A DNA stretch of 64,000 bases from Gemmatimonadota bacterium (GTDB lineage Bacteria > Gemmatimonadota > Gemmatimonadetes > Gemmatimonadales > GWC2-71-9): the NCBI GenBank assembly GCA_003222135.1, contig QHUM01000055.1:1-64000 (forward strand), written 5' to 3'. The stretch's first letter is position 1; every line of letters starts with the position of its first letter. Positions 19,852-31,671 of the stretch are shown here, one piece after another. The translations under genes and the position numbers were made by a program. Under the pieces are notes generated by a model, which was given only the letters and a program-made list of their open reading frames with translations, did not search any database and was not told the DNA's origin.

Positions 19852-20981
19852 GCCGCGGCCTGCGCGACGGCCTGGCGCACGGCCTCGTCCATGTCGGTGA
19901 GGGCCGAGAACCCGGCCTGCCTGAGGATCTGGACGGCTTCGGCCTCGTTCGTGCCGGTGAGCCGGATCACGAGTGGCACCGCCAGCGGGAATTGCCGCGT
20001 GGCCTGCACGATGCCGTTGGCGACGTCGTCGCCGCGCGTGATGCCGCCGAAGATGTTGAAGAGGATCGCCTTCACGTGCGGGTCGGCGGTGATGATCCGC
20101 AGCGCGTCGACGACCTTCTGCGGGTTGGAGCTGCCGCCGATGTCGAGGAAGTTGGCGGGCGCGCCGCCGTAGTACTTCACCAGGTCCATCGTCGCCATCG
20201 CGAGGCCCGCGCCGTTGACGCAGCACCCCACCGAGCCGTCGAGCTTGACGAACGTCAGCCCCGCCTCGCGCGCCTGCACCTCGGACGGCGCCTCGGCCGA
20301 GGTGTCGCGCAGGGCGGCGATCTCGGGACGGCGCCCCAGCTCGTTGTCGTCGATCACGATCTTGGCATCGAGTGCGACCACGCGGCCATCCGGCGTGACG
20401 GCGAGCGGGTTGATCTCCGCGAGCGAGGCCCCGACGGCGTAAAAGGCCGCATACAGGTTCGCCATGATCGCCGCCGCGCTGCGCGCCTGAGCGAGGTCTC
20501 GGTACAGGCGCAGCGCGAGCCCCAACCCCTGGTGCGGCAACAGCCCGTAGCGAGGATCGATCGCGAGGCGGTGGATCCGCTCGGGCGTCGTGCCCGCCAC
20601 TTCCTCGATGTCGATCCCGCCCGCGTCGCTCACCATGAGCACGGGGCGCTGCGAGCCGCGGTCGACGATGATCCCGACGTAGCTCTCGGAGGCGATGTCG
20701 GTGGCGGGCGCCACCAGGACCTTGTGGACGGTGAGGCCCTTGATCGTCATCCCGAGGATGCGGGACGCGTGCGCGGCGGCCTCGTCGGGCTGCGCGGCGA
20801 GCTTGACGCCGCCTGCCTTGCCCCGGCCGCCCGCGTGCACCTGGGCCTTCACCACGACCTTCCCGCCGAGACGCTGCGCGATGGCCCGCGCCTGGTCGGG
20901 GGTCTCGGCGACGTCGCCGTCCGGAACCGGGATGCCGTGTCGCTTGAGGATGTCCCGTGCCTGATACTCGTGCAGGTTCAC
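19848..20981 (-). CDS. sucC: Succinyl-CoA synthetase beta subunit
   Basis: [67 protein letters not shown]. Confidence 0.96.
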   Translation of the reverse strand: MNLHEYQARDILKRHGIPVPDGDVAETPDQARAIAQRLGGKVVVKAQVHAGGRGKAGGVKLAAQPDEAAAHASRILGMTIKGLTVHKVLVAPATDIASESYVGIIVDRGSQRPVLMVSDAGGIDIEEVAGTTPERIHRLAIDPRYGLLPHQGLGLALRLYRDLAQARSAAAIMANLYAAFYAVGASLAEINPLAVTPDGRVVALDAKIVIDDNELGRRPEIAALRDTSAEAPSEVQAREAGLTFVKLDGSVGCCVNGAGLAMATMDLVKYYGGAPANFLDIGGSSNPQKVVDALRIITADPHVKAILFNIFGGITRGDDVANGIVQATRQFPLAVPLVIRLTGTNEAEAVQILRQAGFSALTDMDEAVRQAVAQAAA

Positions 20982-21928
20982 GCGTGCTCCAGCGTGATGG
21001 TGGTGCCGGCCTCACCCCGCAGGGCCGGGAGACCCTGGGCCAATTCGGCGATGATGGCGCGCCGGCCACCTGCCCGCACGAAGTCGGCCGCCGCCTCGAC
21101 CTTGGGGCGCATGCTGCCCGTACCGAGCTCCTTCCCGGCGAGCAGGTGATCCGCGCTCGCGAGGTCGAGGTGCCGCACGGCGCGCTGATGCTTGGTGCCG
21201 TAGCCGTGGTATACGGCGTCCACGTTGGTCAGGATGAGCAGCACGTCAGCGGCGATCTCACGGCCCAGGACCGCCGCGACGCGGTCCTTGTCGGCCACCG
21301 CGTCGATCCCCTCGAGTCCCAGGACGGGGTCGCGGTACGCCGGCGGCCCACCACCCCCGCACGCGACCACGATGTGGCCCGCGGCGACCAAGTCGCGGAT
21401 CATGTCCCGCTCCACGATGGCGACCGGCCGGGGGCTGGGCGCCAGCCGGCGCCAGCGACCGGGCAGCTCCTCCCGCACCGGGACGCCCCGGGCTTGCAGC
21501 CGCGCCACCCGGACCGGGTCGAGGGCGTGGCCGATCGGCTTGCTCGGCTGGCGCAGGTTCGGATCGTTTGCGTCACACAGCGTTTGAGTGACGAGGGTGA
21601 CGACCTGCCGTTCCAGGGCGGCGCGCGCGAGGGCGTTCTGGAGCGACTGCTGGATCATGTAACCCATCCATCCGGCCGTCGCGGCGACCAGGACGCCGAG
21701 CGGCAGCGGCTCGACCTGCTCGGCGGCGAGCTCGTTGCGCGCCAGCTCGTCGCCCACCTGGGGGCCGTTGCCGTGCACCAGGGCGATCCCCCACCCCTCG
21801 CGCGCCAAGTCCACGATCGGTGCGAGGCTCTCGCGCGTGTGACGGAACTGGTTCGCGATGGTGGGCCGCTCGCCCGGCGGCGCGACCGCGTTCCCGCCCA
21901 GCGCCACGACGATCGTCCCCGGAGTCAC
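20978..21928 (-). CDS. arcC: Carbamate kinase
   Basis: [65 protein letters not shown]. Confidence 0.92.
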   Translation of the reverse strand: MTPGTIVVALGGNAVAPPGERPTIANQFRHTRESLAPIVDLAREGWGIALVHGNGPQVGDELARNELAAEQVEPLPLGVLVAATAGWMGYMIQQSLQNALARAALERQVVTLVTQTLCDANDPNLRQPSKPIGHALDPVRVARLQARGVPVREELPGRWRRLAPSPRPVAIVERDMIRDLVAAGHIVVACGGGGPPAYRDPVLGLEGIDAVADKDRVAAVLGREIAADVLLILTNVDAVYHGYGTKHQRAVRHLDLASADHLLAGKELGTGSMRPKVEAAADFVRAGGRRAIIAELAQGLPALRGEAGTTITLEHA

Positions 21929-21939
21929 GGCGGCGCAAC

Positions 21940-24423
21940 CTAGCGTGGCGCCGGGGCGGGAGCAAGCGCGCGCCGGCCCTGATCCAGCAGCTGCCTGAGC
22001 TGCCGGTAGTAGCGTCCGAAGGCCTCGAGATCACCGGCGGCGAGGGCGGCGTCGGCTTGTGCGGCGAGGTGGCGCGCTTCGTCCCAGCGCCCGGCGAGCG
22101 AGGTGTCCGCCGCGAACCGGCCGCCACGCTCGGCGGCCAGGAGGTCGCGCAGGGCGGCCCACGGTGTCGCGCCCTGGCCGTGCCGGTCGCTCCACGTGAG
22201 GAATACCGTGTCGATGCCGGCCGGCGGGCCGCCGGGCGTGGGCTCGTTGAACAGTGCCTGCTCCGAGAACAGGCCTCCACCCACGTTCCACAGCCGCAGC
22301 ACCCCGGGCGCCGTCGGCGGCTGCGGTGAGCCCACGAGCAGGCTCGGCAAGCGCACCGCCGGGCTCAGGTGCCACGCGAACAGCTCCGGCCCGCGCGGTC
22401 CGATCGTTGCGGCCACGAGCGCGGCGAACTCTCGCTGCGTGCCGGTCTCAAACCCCTGGGCCGTCCAGGCGCGCCCGTCGCGGCCGCCGTCGATCGCGGG
22501 TGCGACGAGCTCGAACGGCTCCCGCGGACGGGGCAGCCACGCAACCGAGTCGGGTCGTGGCGGCGCGACCAGGGCCGCCGCGATGCGGAATGCCTGGCGT
22601 GGGTACGGCAGTTGCGAGCGCAGGGCCCCCGGCAGGCTGTCGGTCGGCCGCACCAGCGGATCGAGCACGCGGGCCCACGCCGCCGCTAGCGAATCGGCGC
22701 CGGGCGCCAGATAGAGCAGTGTCGTGCCGCTCGCCGCACTGACGGTGCCGAGCAGCCCGGCGCGCAGGTAGCGGACGGGACGCCCTTGCCACTCGACGCG
22801 CCGCACCAGCGGAAAGGCCTCCGACTCGAGGTAACCGTAGGTGACCCACCACAGCGCGCCCTCCACCAGCAGCGGCACCGGGGCGTCGAATGTGGCGAAG
22901 GGCGCGAGCCGCTGGAGCCGCTCTACGACGTCGCGACGCCACAAGAGCAGCAACCCATCGGTCTCCCCACGGGTCAGCTCCGGGCTCTGCAGCGCCCAGG
23001 CGAGTGCGGTGCGCCGCCACGAGCCGGCGAGCGGGATGCCCGAGGCGCGCAGCCGCGGCCAGGTGTCCGGAGCCGCCACGGCGAACTCGCGGAAGCCCGG
23101 ACCGAACCAAGTGCTCGAGTCGCGCGTCGCGACCGGGACGAACTGCAGACCGCTGTCGGCCTCTACGGCGACAAGCGGCCGCCCGGCCCGCGCCCAGGCG
23201 CCGCGGTGAATGTCGGGCCACGCCGGCGGCGGCTGGGCGCGCGCCAGGGCGTCCAAGTCCGGCATCGCGGCCACGAGCCAGCTGGCGCGGCCGCCGCTCG
23301 GTCCGTGTGCCGACAGCGCAATCCCCGCGACTTCACTGCGGGGGCCCAGCAGCTCCGACGCGCGACGGGCCGTCGCCGCGCCGACGCGGCCGGGATCCCA
23401 CAGCGGCAAGGCCGTAACCGCCGCCTCCGGGGTGGGCCACGCCGGAGGCGCCCGCTCCACCAGCGAGTCGGCGCCGAACGCGAGTCGCTCAAGTCGCGTC
23501 CGTTCCACGGCGAGTGCCGCGGCCGCCTCCGGGACGGCGTCACGCCAGACGGCGGGGACCACTACGTAGACGATGGCCGCCGCGCCGAGCAGCACGCTCC
23601 AGCTCGCGACGAGCAGCACCGGCTTGTCGCGCAGCGCCCACACCAGGCTGGCGAGCGCGGCCACCAGCGCGAATGCCGTCACGAGCGCGGCGGCCGGGAG
23701 GCGCACCTCGAGAGCGGCGCGGTCGAGCGCGCCGTGCAGCCCCGCTACGGTTTCCGCCGGATCGAGTACCGCGCCCCACGCAAGCGCGAGCGCCGTCGCG
23801 GCGAGCAACAAGCCGAGATGACCCCGCGCGTGCGCGCTCGCCTGGGGGAGCCAGCGGCGGAAGCGCAGCGATCCCATGCCGACATACAGCAGGGCGACCA
23901 GGATCGTGCCCGTCACGCTCGCCAGGAGGACGAGCCCGTGCAGGCGCTCGAGCCAGGGGAGCTCACCGACGTAAAAGCCCACGTCCCGATGCAGCAGCGG
24001 GTCGGCGACGCCGAAGCGCGGGGGACGCGCCGCGAGGCGCGCCGCCATCGACCAGTCCCCCGTGCCCAGGGCCAGCAGGAACCCGAAGACGAGACCGCTC
24101 GCGAGCGTGCCGCCGAGCAGCACGCGCTGGGGTACCGCTTCCACGATCTCGAGATCGCCGAGCCGCCGCGGCAGCTGCACGGAGCCGATGGCGCGGTAGA
24201 CGAAGAACACGTTGCCGGTGCCCCAGGCGACGGCGAGCAGCAGGATCAGACCGCTCACCAGCCGGGCGACGTCGTGCCCGACGACGTACACGTGACCGGC
24301 GGGGAGGCTCGCGGCCCAGGCACGCTCGGCGGTTTCGAGGGCGAGCCAGCGCCCACCTACCAGCACGACGACCAGCGCGGCGGCGCCGGCGACCAGCCAC
24401 GACCGCCGGGCCGGGCGCGTCAC
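21940..24423 (-). CDS. UPF0182-like large membrane protein
   Basis: N-terminal TM helices, RFGVADPLLHRDVGFYVGELPWLERLH resembling UPF0182, long soluble C-terminal part. Confidence 0.68.
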   Translation of the reverse strand: MTRPARRSWLVAGAAALVVVLVGGRWLALETAERAWAASLPAGHVYVVGHDVARLVSGLILLLAVAWGTGNVFFVYRAIGSVQLPRRLGDLEIVEAVPQRVLLGGTLASGLVFGFLLALGTGDWSMAARLAARPPRFGVADPLLHRDVGFYVGELPWLERLHGLVLLASVTGTILVALLYVGMGSLRFRRWLPQASAHARGHLGLLLAATALALAWGAVLDPAETVAGLHGALDRAALEVRLPAAALVTAFALVAALASLVWALRDKPVLLVASWSVLLGAAAIVYVVVPAVWRDAVPEAAAALAVERTRLERLAFGADSLVERAPPAWPTPEAAVTALPLWDPGRVGAATARRASELLGPRSEVAGIALSAHGPSGGRASWLVAAMPDLDALARAQPPPAWPDIHRGAWARAGRPLVAVEADSGLQFVPVATRDSSTWFGPGFREFAVAAPDTWPRLRASGIPLAGSWRRTALAWALQSPELTRGETDGLLLLWRRDVVERLQRLAPFATFDAPVPLLVEGALWWVTYGYLESEAFPLVRRVEWQGRPVRYLRAGLLGTVSAASGTTLLYLAPGADSLAAAWARVLDPLVRPTDSLPGALRSQLPYPRQAFRIAAALVAPPRPDSVAWLPRPREPFELVAPAIDGGRDGRAWTAQGFETGTQREFAALVAATIGPRGPELFAWHLSPAVRLPSLLVGSPQPPTAPGVLRLWNVGGGLFSEQALFNEPTPGGPPAGIDTVFLTWSDRHGQGATPWAALRDLLAAERGGRFAADTSLAGRWDEARHLAAQADAALAAGDLEAFGRYYRQLRQLLDQGRRALAPAPAPR

Positions 24424-25796
24424 GGTCGGACGCCCTGAGCGGCGAGCCAATCCTCCACTTCGGCCCGGTACGCGGCGAGCGCGGACTCACTGCCCGCCTC
24501 GAAGCGCAGCACCAGGACCGGTTGAGTGTTCGACGCGCGCACTAGCCCCCAGCCGTCTGGGAACGTGATGCGGACGCCGTCCAGCGTGGACACGGGGTAT
24601 CGCGCGGCGAAGTACCGGGCGGCGCGCTCGACGATCGCGAACTTGCGCTCGTCGGCGCAGTCGACCCGCAGTTCCGGGGTGGACACGGTGGCGGGGAGAT
24701 CGGCGAGCAGGCGCGAGAGCGGACCGCCGAGCTCCGCCACGTAGTGCAGCAAGCGCGCGGCGGCGAACAATGCGTCGTCGAAGCCGTACCAATCGCCGCC
24801 GAAGAACATGTGGCCGCTCATCTCGCCCGCGAGCGGCGCCCCGACTTCCTTCATCTTCTGCTTGATCAGGGAGTGACCGGTCTTCCACATGGTCGGTCGC
24901 AAGCCGGCCCGCGTGAGCTCCTGCGCGAGCACCTGCGAGCACTTCACGTCGAAGATCACCGCATGTCCGGGGCCCATACGGCGTGCCAAGTCGCGGCCCA
25001 GGAGCACCAGCAGCTGATCACCGAACAGGATCCGCCCCTGCTCGTCCACCGCGCCGATCCGGTCGCCGTCGCCGTCGAACGCGATGCCCAGCTCGGCGTG
25101 CTCGCGGCGCACCGCCGCCTGCAGGTCGTGCAGGTTCTCGGGCACCGTGGGATCGGGGTGGTGATTGGGGAACGTCCCGTCCGACTCGCAGAACAGCGGC
25201 ACGACCTCCGCGCCCACCTGCCGCAGCGTTTCGACCGCGATCACACTGGAGACGCCGTTCCCGCAGTCGACGACGACCTTGACGCGGCGTGCGAGCGGGC
25301 TGTTGCGCTGCGCGATCGCTTCGCGGTAGCGCGGCAGTACGGCGTCCTCGCGCCGGCGCGTGCCTCCCGCACGCCCGGCGGCGCGGCCCTCTTCGATCAG
25401 CCGGCGCAGGCGCTGGATCTCGGGACCGGCCACCGCCTCGCCCGACAGCACCACCTTGAACCCGTTGAACTGGGGCGGATTGTGTGAGCCCGTGACCTGC
25501 ACGCCGCCGTCGACGTCGAGCACATGCGTGGCGAAGTACAGCGCGGGCGTAGGCAGGATACCGACGTCGACCGCCTGCGCGCCCGCCGCGGCGATCCCGG
25601 CCTGCAGCCCCTCGGCGAGCGCGCCGCCCGACGGCCGGTTGTCGCGACCCACGGCGATGCGCGGCGCCCGCTGCAACCGCTCCCATCCGAGCGTGGCGAC
25701 CGCCTGCCCGATGGCGTGTGCGACCTCGGCCGTGAGCTGGTCGCCCACGGTGCCCCGGATGTCGTACTCGCGGAAGATGGTGGCGGGGAGCTGCAT
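24420..25796 (-). CDS. Phosphomannomutase/phosphoglucomutase
   Basis: FREYDIRGTVGDQLT, VTGSHNPPQFNGFKVVL, FDGDGDRIGAVDEQG, GEMSGHMFFGGDW. Confidence 0.94.
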   Translation of the reverse strand: MQLPATIFREYDIRGTVGDQLTAEVAHAIGQAVATLGWERLQRAPRIAVGRDNRPSGGALAEGLQAGIAAAGAQAVDVGILPTPALYFATHVLDVDGGVQVTGSHNPPQFNGFKVVLSGEAVAGPEIQRLRRLIEEGRAAGRAGGTRRREDAVLPRYREAIAQRNSPLARRVKVVVDCGNGVSSVIAVETLRQVGAEVVPLFCESDGTFPNHHPDPTVPENLHDLQAAVRREHAELGIAFDGDGDRIGAVDEQGRILFGDQLLVLLGRDLARRMGPGHAVIFDVKCSQVLAQELTRAGLRPTMWKTGHSLIKQKMKEVGAPLAGEMSGHMFFGGDWYGFDDALFAAARLLHYVAELGGPLSRLLADLPATVSTPELRVDCADERKFAIVERAARYFAARYPVSTLDGVRITFPDGWGLVRASNTQPVLVLRFEAGSESALAAYRAEVEDWLAAQGVRP

Positions 25797-25811
25797 GGGA
25801 CCCGCCTGGCC

Positions 25812-27362
25812 TCAGCGACCGGTCGGCTCTCGGAGGGGAGCGGGCGTCACGTCCGACGAGACTGCGGGAGCCGCCCGGACCGAGGCGCCGCTCACCCGCG
25901 CGATGTCGAGCAGCCGGTTCGGCCGCACGCCGAAGAACAGCAGGCCGGCGACTGCCGCGGCGACGACGGCGCTGCCGAGTCGGCCGAGCCGCATCCCGGC
26001 ATGTGCCTCGGCGGAGGGCTCGGGTTGCATGTACATCGCCATGATCACGGGAAGATAGTAGCCTGCGGAGATCACGCTGGCGAGCACCAGGATTGCGGCG
26101 AGGAGCCCCTGCCCCGACGCCGTGGCCGCCACCAGGATGTACCATTTGCCGATGAAGCCGGCGGTGCCCGGGATGCCGAGCAGGGAGAGCATGCATACCG
26201 CCAAGGCCAACGCGAGCCAGGGCCGCCGCTGGGCGAGCCCGGCGAGATCGTCGATCCGGACGTCGCGCTCTCCGTTCGTTCCCTTGGCGGCGAGCAGGGC
26301 GAACGCCGCGAGCGTCATCAGGGTGTACGCGACGAGATAGAAAAGGAAGGCGGCCGCGCCGGCCCCCGTGCCTGTCGCCACGGCGACGAGCAAATAGCCC
26401 GCGTGCGCGATGGACGAATAGGCGAGCATCCGCTTGAGGGTGCGCTGTGCCAGCGCGACCAGGTTTCCCACCACCATGGTCGCGACGGCGAGCCACCACA
26501 CGATCGCATGCCAGGCGGGGACGGCGGCGAACGACTCTCCCAGCACCCGGAACAGCGCCGCGAAGGCCGCTGCCTTCACCGCTGTCGCCATGTACCCCGT
26601 GATGGGCGTCGGCGAGCCGTCATAGACGTCGGGCGCCCACATGTGGAACGGCACGGCGGCGACCTTGAAGCCGAAGCCGACGAGCAGCAGGCCAAGCCCG
26701 ATCAGCAGCATCGTGCTGTGCTGCAGACCGAGCGTCACGACTTGCACGCCGATGAGGGTGAGGTTCGTGGTGGCGGTCGCGCCGTAGACGAGCGCGATGC
26801 CGTACAGCAGGAAGCCGGAGGCGAACGCGCCCAACAGGAAGTACTTGAGCGCCGCCTCCGCGCCGGAGGCGCTGCGCCGGCTGCTTCCCGCCAGCACGTA
26901 CAGCGCGATCGACATGAGCTCGAGGCCGAGGAACAGCACCATCAGATCCTCGGCGCCGGCCATCAGCATCATTCCCAGGGTGGCGAAGAGCAGCAGCGCG
27001 AAGTACTCGGGCACCCACAGCTCCTCGCGCGCCAGGTAGTCGAACGAGACGAGCACCGTGAGCGCTGCCGTGCCGAGGAACAGCCAGTCGGCGACGAGCC
27101 GGAAGTCGTCCACCGCGATCATGGCCGGGATCCCCGCCGCGCGGGCGCCGTTCCACCACAGGAACCAGGCGGCGAACCCCGCGGCGCCCAGCCCGGCCAG
27201 CGTCAGCCAGCCGGCGAGGCGCACATCTTCGAGGGTGCGGTGCCGCCACGCGACCACGAGAAGCACTACCAGCGCCGCGAGCGTGAGTGCGAGCTCCGGC
27301 GCGAGCGCGACGAGGAGGTCGCAGGTACGGGACAGGTCGAGCGCCTGAAAGTCGAGGTTCAT
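25812..27362 (-). CDS. nuoN: NADH-quinone oxidoreductase subunit N
   Basis: Antiporter-like subunit; last gene of nuo cluster; LMSIALYVLAG, YSSIAHAGYLL. Confidence 0.94.
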   Translation of the reverse strand: MNLDFQALDLSRTCDLLVALAPELALTLAALVVLLVVAWRHRTLEDVRLAGWLTLAGLGAAGFAAWFLWWNGARAAGIPAMIAVDDFRLVADWLFLGTAALTVLVSFDYLAREELWVPEYFALLLFATLGMMLMAGAEDLMVLFLGLELMSIALYVLAGSSRRSASGAEAALKYFLLGAFASGFLLYGIALVYGATATTNLTLIGVQVVTLGLQHSTMLLIGLGLLLVGFGFKVAAVPFHMWAPDVYDGSPTPITGYMATAVKAAAFAALFRVLGESFAAVPAWHAIVWWLAVATMVVGNLVALAQRTLKRMLAYSSIAHAGYLLVAVATGTGAGAAAFLFYLVAYTLMTLAAFALLAAKGTNGERDVRIDDLAGLAQRRPWLALALAVCMLSLLGIPGTAGFIGKWYILVAATASGQGLLAAILVLASVISAGYYLPVIMAMYMQPEPSAEAHAGMRLGRLGSAVVAAAVAGLLFFGVRPNRLLDIARVSGASVRAAPAVSSDVTPAPLREPTGR

Positions 27363-28867
27363 CGAGCCGCCGCCCGGGCCCCGGGCGCGGGCCGGACCGA
27401 CTCGATGAAGTGCTGCGCGCTTGGCTCCATGCGCCGCAGCAACGGCGTCGGATAGACGCCGATCCACACGATGCAGGCGACGAGCGGCAGCAGCACCGCG
27501 AGCTCGCGCGCCGACAGGTCCGCCAGCCCCTGGTTCTCGGGCTTGTCGAGCGGGTTGTAGATCACGCGCTGCAGCGCGGGGAGCAGGTACATGGCGGCCA
27601 CGATCACGCCGGTGGTCGCCAGCCCCGCGGCCGCGGGGTACGTCCGGAACGCCCCGAGCAGCACCAGGAACTCGCCCACGAAGCCGTTCGTGGCGGGTAG
27701 GCCGATCGACGAGAGCGACACGATCGTGAGCACCGCGGCGAACAGCGGCACGACCTTGGCGATCCCGCCGAACGCTAGGACCAGCCGGGTGTGCCGCCGC
27801 TCGTACAGCATGCCGACCAGGAAGAACAGGGCGCCCGTCGAAATGCCGTGATTGATCATGATCATGAGCGCTCCCTGGACGCTCTGCAGCGTCAGGGCCC
27901 AGATGCCGAGCATCACGAACCCCAGGTGCGCCACCGACGAGTAGGCGATCAGCTTCTTGAAGTCAGGTTGCACCATGGCGACGAGCCCGCCATAGATGAT
28001 GCCGATCAATGACAGCGTGACGATCGCCGTCTGCACCGCCGGGTGGAGCGCCACCCGCGGGAACAGCGGCAGTGCGAATCTCAGAAAGCCGTACGTCCCC
28101 ATCTTGAGCAGCACGCCTGCGAGGATCACCGAGCCCGCGGTCGGTGCCTCGACGTGGGCGTCGGGGAGCCAGGTGTGGAACGGGAAGATCGGTACCTTAA
28201 TTGCGAACGCCAGAAAGAAGGCGCCGAACAACCAGAACGCCAGCGTTCCGAGCTCGCCGACGTTGCTCATCAGGTGGAAGTAGGAGAACGAATAGACGCC
28301 GGTGCGCTGCGCGACGACGTAGACGAGCGCCAGGATCGCCACGAGCATCAGCAGCGATCCGAAGAATGTGTAGACGAAGAACTTGAGCGCGGCGTACAGC
28401 CGGTTCTGTCCGCCCCACACCCCGATGATGAAATACATGGGGATGAGCATCACGTCCCACATGACGTAGAACAGGAACAGGTCGAGCGCCACGAACACAC
28501 CGATCATCCCGGAAGTCAGCGCCAGCAGGAGCGCGTAGAACGCCCGCTCGCGCGTCGTGATATAGCTGTAGCTCCCCAGGATCGAGAGCGGCACCAGGAA
28601 GGTCGTGAGCAGGATCAGGAAGAGCGAGATGCCGTCGACGCCCACGGCGTAGTGGATCCCCCAGCTCGGGATCCACGGAACGTCGAGCTGCAGCTGCATC
28701 CCACCTGCGGGCTGGAAGACCCACCACAGCGGCACCGAGATCGCGAACTCGAGCAGGCTGGCCGCGAGCGCGAGGTGCTTCGCCCAGCGCACGGGCGCCG
28801 CGAGGACGGCGACGGCGGCGATCGCGGGCCAGGCGATGAGGGCCGTGAGAACCGTTTGGGCGTACAT
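27359..28867 (-). CDS. nuoM: NADH-quinone oxidoreductase subunit M
   Basis: FPFHTWLPDAHVEAPTAGSVILAGVLLKMGTYG, LIAYSSVAHLGFVMLG. Confidence 0.96.
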   Translation of the reverse strand: MYAQTVLTALIAWPAIAAVAVLAAPVRWAKHLALAASLLEFAISVPLWWVFQPAGGMQLQLDVPWIPSWGIHYAVGVDGISLFLILLTTFLVPLSILGSYSYITTRERAFYALLLALTSGMIGVFVALDLFLFYVMWDVMLIPMYFIIGVWGGQNRLYAALKFFVYTFFGSLLMLVAILALVYVVAQRTGVYSFSYFHLMSNVGELGTLAFWLFGAFFLAFAIKVPIFPFHTWLPDAHVEAPTAGSVILAGVLLKMGTYGFLRFALPLFPRVALHPAVQTAIVTLSLIGIIYGGLVAMVQPDFKKLIAYSSVAHLGFVMLGIWALTLQSVQGALMIMINHGISTGALFFLVGMLYERRHTRLVLAFGGIAKVVPLFAAVLTIVSLSSIGLPATNGFVGEFLVLLGAFRTYPAAAGLATTGVIVAAMYLLPALQRVIYNPLDKPENQGLADLSARELAVLLPLVACIVWIGVYPTPLLRRMEPSAQHFIESVRPAPGARAAAR

Positions 28868-28870
28868 CGC

Positions 28871-30853
28871 TCAGCGCATCGCCCCGCCGACTACGAGCAG
28901 GACCCCGACGACGAACAGCGCCACGTAGAACCCCACCTCGCCCGTCTGCAGTCTGCTCCCCAGCCACCCGAGCGCCCGGGAGGCCGTGGCGCTGCCGTTG
29001 ACCAGCAGACCGTCCACCAGCCGGAGGTCGATCGTCTTCCACAAGACTTCCCGCGCCAGCCACTGCACCGGGCGCACCATGACGGCGTCGTAGATCTCGT
29101 CCACGTACCACTTCTTCCACAGGAGCCGCTCGAGGCCGGTCTCGGGTGGCGCGAGCCGCGCCGGCACCAGCGCCTCCGGGTGCAGCAGCCGCACTGCGCC
29201 GACGATGCCGAGGGCTGCTACCAGCACGGCGCCGCCCACGAGCGTCCACTCCATGGCGTGCGACAGCTCGACCACCGGGCGCATCCGGTCGGCGAGTGCG
29301 GTCACCGGCTCGAGCCAATGTTGCAACGCGGCGCCCCCGCCCATGAGCTCGGGGAGGTTGAGCGCGCCCCCGACGACGCTGAGCACGCCCAATACGACCA
29401 GCGGTCCCGTCATCACCCACGGCGCTTCGTGCAGGTGCTCCCGCTCCTTGTCGCCGGTGCGGTTCGGTCCGTGGAAGGTGTAGAGCATGAGTCGCGTCAT
29501 GTAGAACGCCGTGAGCAACGCCGCCGCGATGCCCATCGCCCAGTACACGAGCCAGGCCGGCTCGGCCGTCCCGAGCGCGAACGCCGCACCGAGGATCTCG
29601 TCCTTCGAGAAGAAACCGGAGAGCGGCGGAATGCCGGCGATGGCCAGGGTCGCGATCCACATGAGGGCGGCGGTCCACGGGAGATAGCGTCGCAGCCCGC
29701 CCATATTCCGCATGTCCTGGGCGTCGTCGTGGGCGTGGGTGGCGTGGTACGCGTGGTGCATGGCGTGGATCACGCTGCCCGAGCCCAGGAACAGGAGCGC
29801 CTTGAAGAACGCGTGCGTCACGAGGTGGAAGATCCCGGCGGCGTACGCACCCGTGCCGACGCCCAGGAACATGTAGCCGAGCTGGGAGATCGTGGAGTAC
29901 GCCAGCACGCGCTTGATGTCCCACTGCTTCAAGGCGATGGTGGCGGCGAACAGCGCCGTGAGGGCCCCCACCCCGGCGACCGTGGCGCTGCCGAGCGGCG
30001 ACAGCGCGAACAGCACGTTGCAGCGGGCCACGAGATAGACGCCGGCCGTCACCATCGTCGCCGCGTGGATCAGGGCCGACACCGGCGTCGGGCCCTGCAT
30101 CGCGTCCGGCAACCACGTGAAGAGGGGGATCTGCGCTGACTTTCCGGTGCAGCCGAGGAACAGGAACAGCGTGATGGCGGTGACGCTGGCGCCGGCGGGT
30201 GGGAATACCATGGCGGCCCGTCCGAACACCGGTCCGAAATCGAGCGAGCCGGTCGCGCGGAAGATCAGGAACATCGCGATCAGAAAGCCGACGTCGCCGA
30301 TGCGGTTCACGATGAACGCCTTCTTCCCGGCATCGGCGTTGATCTGCTCGTTGAACCAGAAGCCGATGAGGAGGTAGGAGCACAACCCCACCCCTTCCCA
30401 GCCCACGAACATCACGGGGAAGCTCGCGCCCAGGACGAGCATCAGCATGAAGAACACGAACAGATTGAGGTACGCGAAGTAACGCGCGTAGCCGGCGTCC
30501 GCCTGCATGTAGCCGACGCTGAAGACGTGGATCAGCGCGCCGACGCCGGTCACGACCAGCACCATCACGGCCGAGAGCTGGTCGAACTGCAGGGCGAAGT
30601 CGACCCGCAGGTCGCCGACCGGCATCCACTCCCAGTACCGGATCACGAGCGGCGCCGCCGGATGCAGGCCGGCGAATCCCGCCACGGCGGCCACCGCGGC
30701 GCCGCACGCCAGCACGAGTACTGCCACACCGATCGTCGAGACGGCGGTCCTGGCTTGCGGGCGCCACAGCGCCAGGGCGCCGTTCATGAGGAAGCCCAGG
30801 AGCGGCAGCGCCGGAACCACCCAGAGGGCGCCCAGCAGGGAGGTCGGCATCAC
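28871..30853 (-). CDS. nuoL: NADH-quinone oxidoreductase subunit L
   Basis: [53 protein letters not shown]. Confidence 0.96.
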   Translation of the reverse strand: MMPTSLLGALWVVPALPLLGFLMNGALALWRPQARTAVSTIGVAVLVLACGAAVAAVAGFAGLHPAAPLVIRYWEWMPVGDLRVDFALQFDQLSAVMVLVVTGVGALIHVFSVGYMQADAGYARYFAYLNLFVFFMLMLVLGASFPVMFVGWEGVGLCSYLLIGFWFNEQINADAGKKAFIVNRIGDVGFLIAMFLIFRATGSLDFGPVFGRAAMVFPPAGASVTAITLFLFLGCTGKSAQIPLFTWLPDAMQGPTPVSALIHAATMVTAGVYLVARCNVLFALSPLGSATVAGVGALTALFAATIALKQWDIKRVLAYSTISQLGYMFLGVGTGAYAAGIFHLVTHAFFKALLFLGSGSVIHAMHHAYHATHAHDDAQDMRNMGGLRRYLPWTAALMWIATLAIAGIPPLSGFFSKDEILGAAFALGTAEPAWLVYWAMGIAAALLTAFYMTRLMLYTFHGPNRTGDKEREHLHEAPWVMTGPLVVLGVLSVVGGALNLPELMGGGAALQHWLEPVTALADRMRPVVELSHAMEWTLVGGAVLVAALGIVGAVRLLHPEALVPARLAPPETGLERLLWKKWYVDEIYDAVMVRPVQWLAREVLWKTIDLRLVDGLLVNGSATASRALGWLGSRLQTGEVGFYVALFVVGVLLVVGGAMR

Positions 30854-31146
30854 CCCTTGAGCAGGTTGATGTTCTGGAGGTCGACTGTCCCCCGGTGACG
30901 AAAGATCGCCAGGATGATCGCGAGGCCGACCGCCGCCTCAGCGGCGGCGACCGCCATCACGAAGAAGACGAAGATCTGGCCGGCGACGCCCAGCCGCTGC
31001 GCCAGCGCGACGAACGTGAGATTCACGGCGTTCAGCATCAGCTCGACGCACATGAAGATCACGATGGCGTTGCGGCGCAACAGCACGCCGAAGACGCCGA
31101 GCGTGAAGAGCGCGGCGGACACGCCGAGGGCCGGTCCGAGCAGCAT
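30850..31146 (-). CDS. nuoK: NADH-quinone oxidoreductase subunit K
   Basis: 98 aa; [34 protein letters not shown]. Confidence 0.95.
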   Translation of the reverse strand: MLLGPALGVSAALFTLGVFGVLLRRNAIVIFMCVELMLNAVNLTFVALAQRLGVAGQIFVFFVMAVAAAEAAVGLAIILAIFRHRGTVDLQNINLLKG

Positions 31147-31668
<522 letters not shown>

Positions 31669-31671
31669 GCG

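Noticed and set aside
28043-30139. 698-aa plus-strand ORF antisense to nuoM/nuoL (also 25524..27455, 30895..32298, 32214..33398, 22786..24438)
   Set aside because: Antisense shadows of well-supported genes; His/Arg/Glu-rich composition mirrors codon positions of the real genes.
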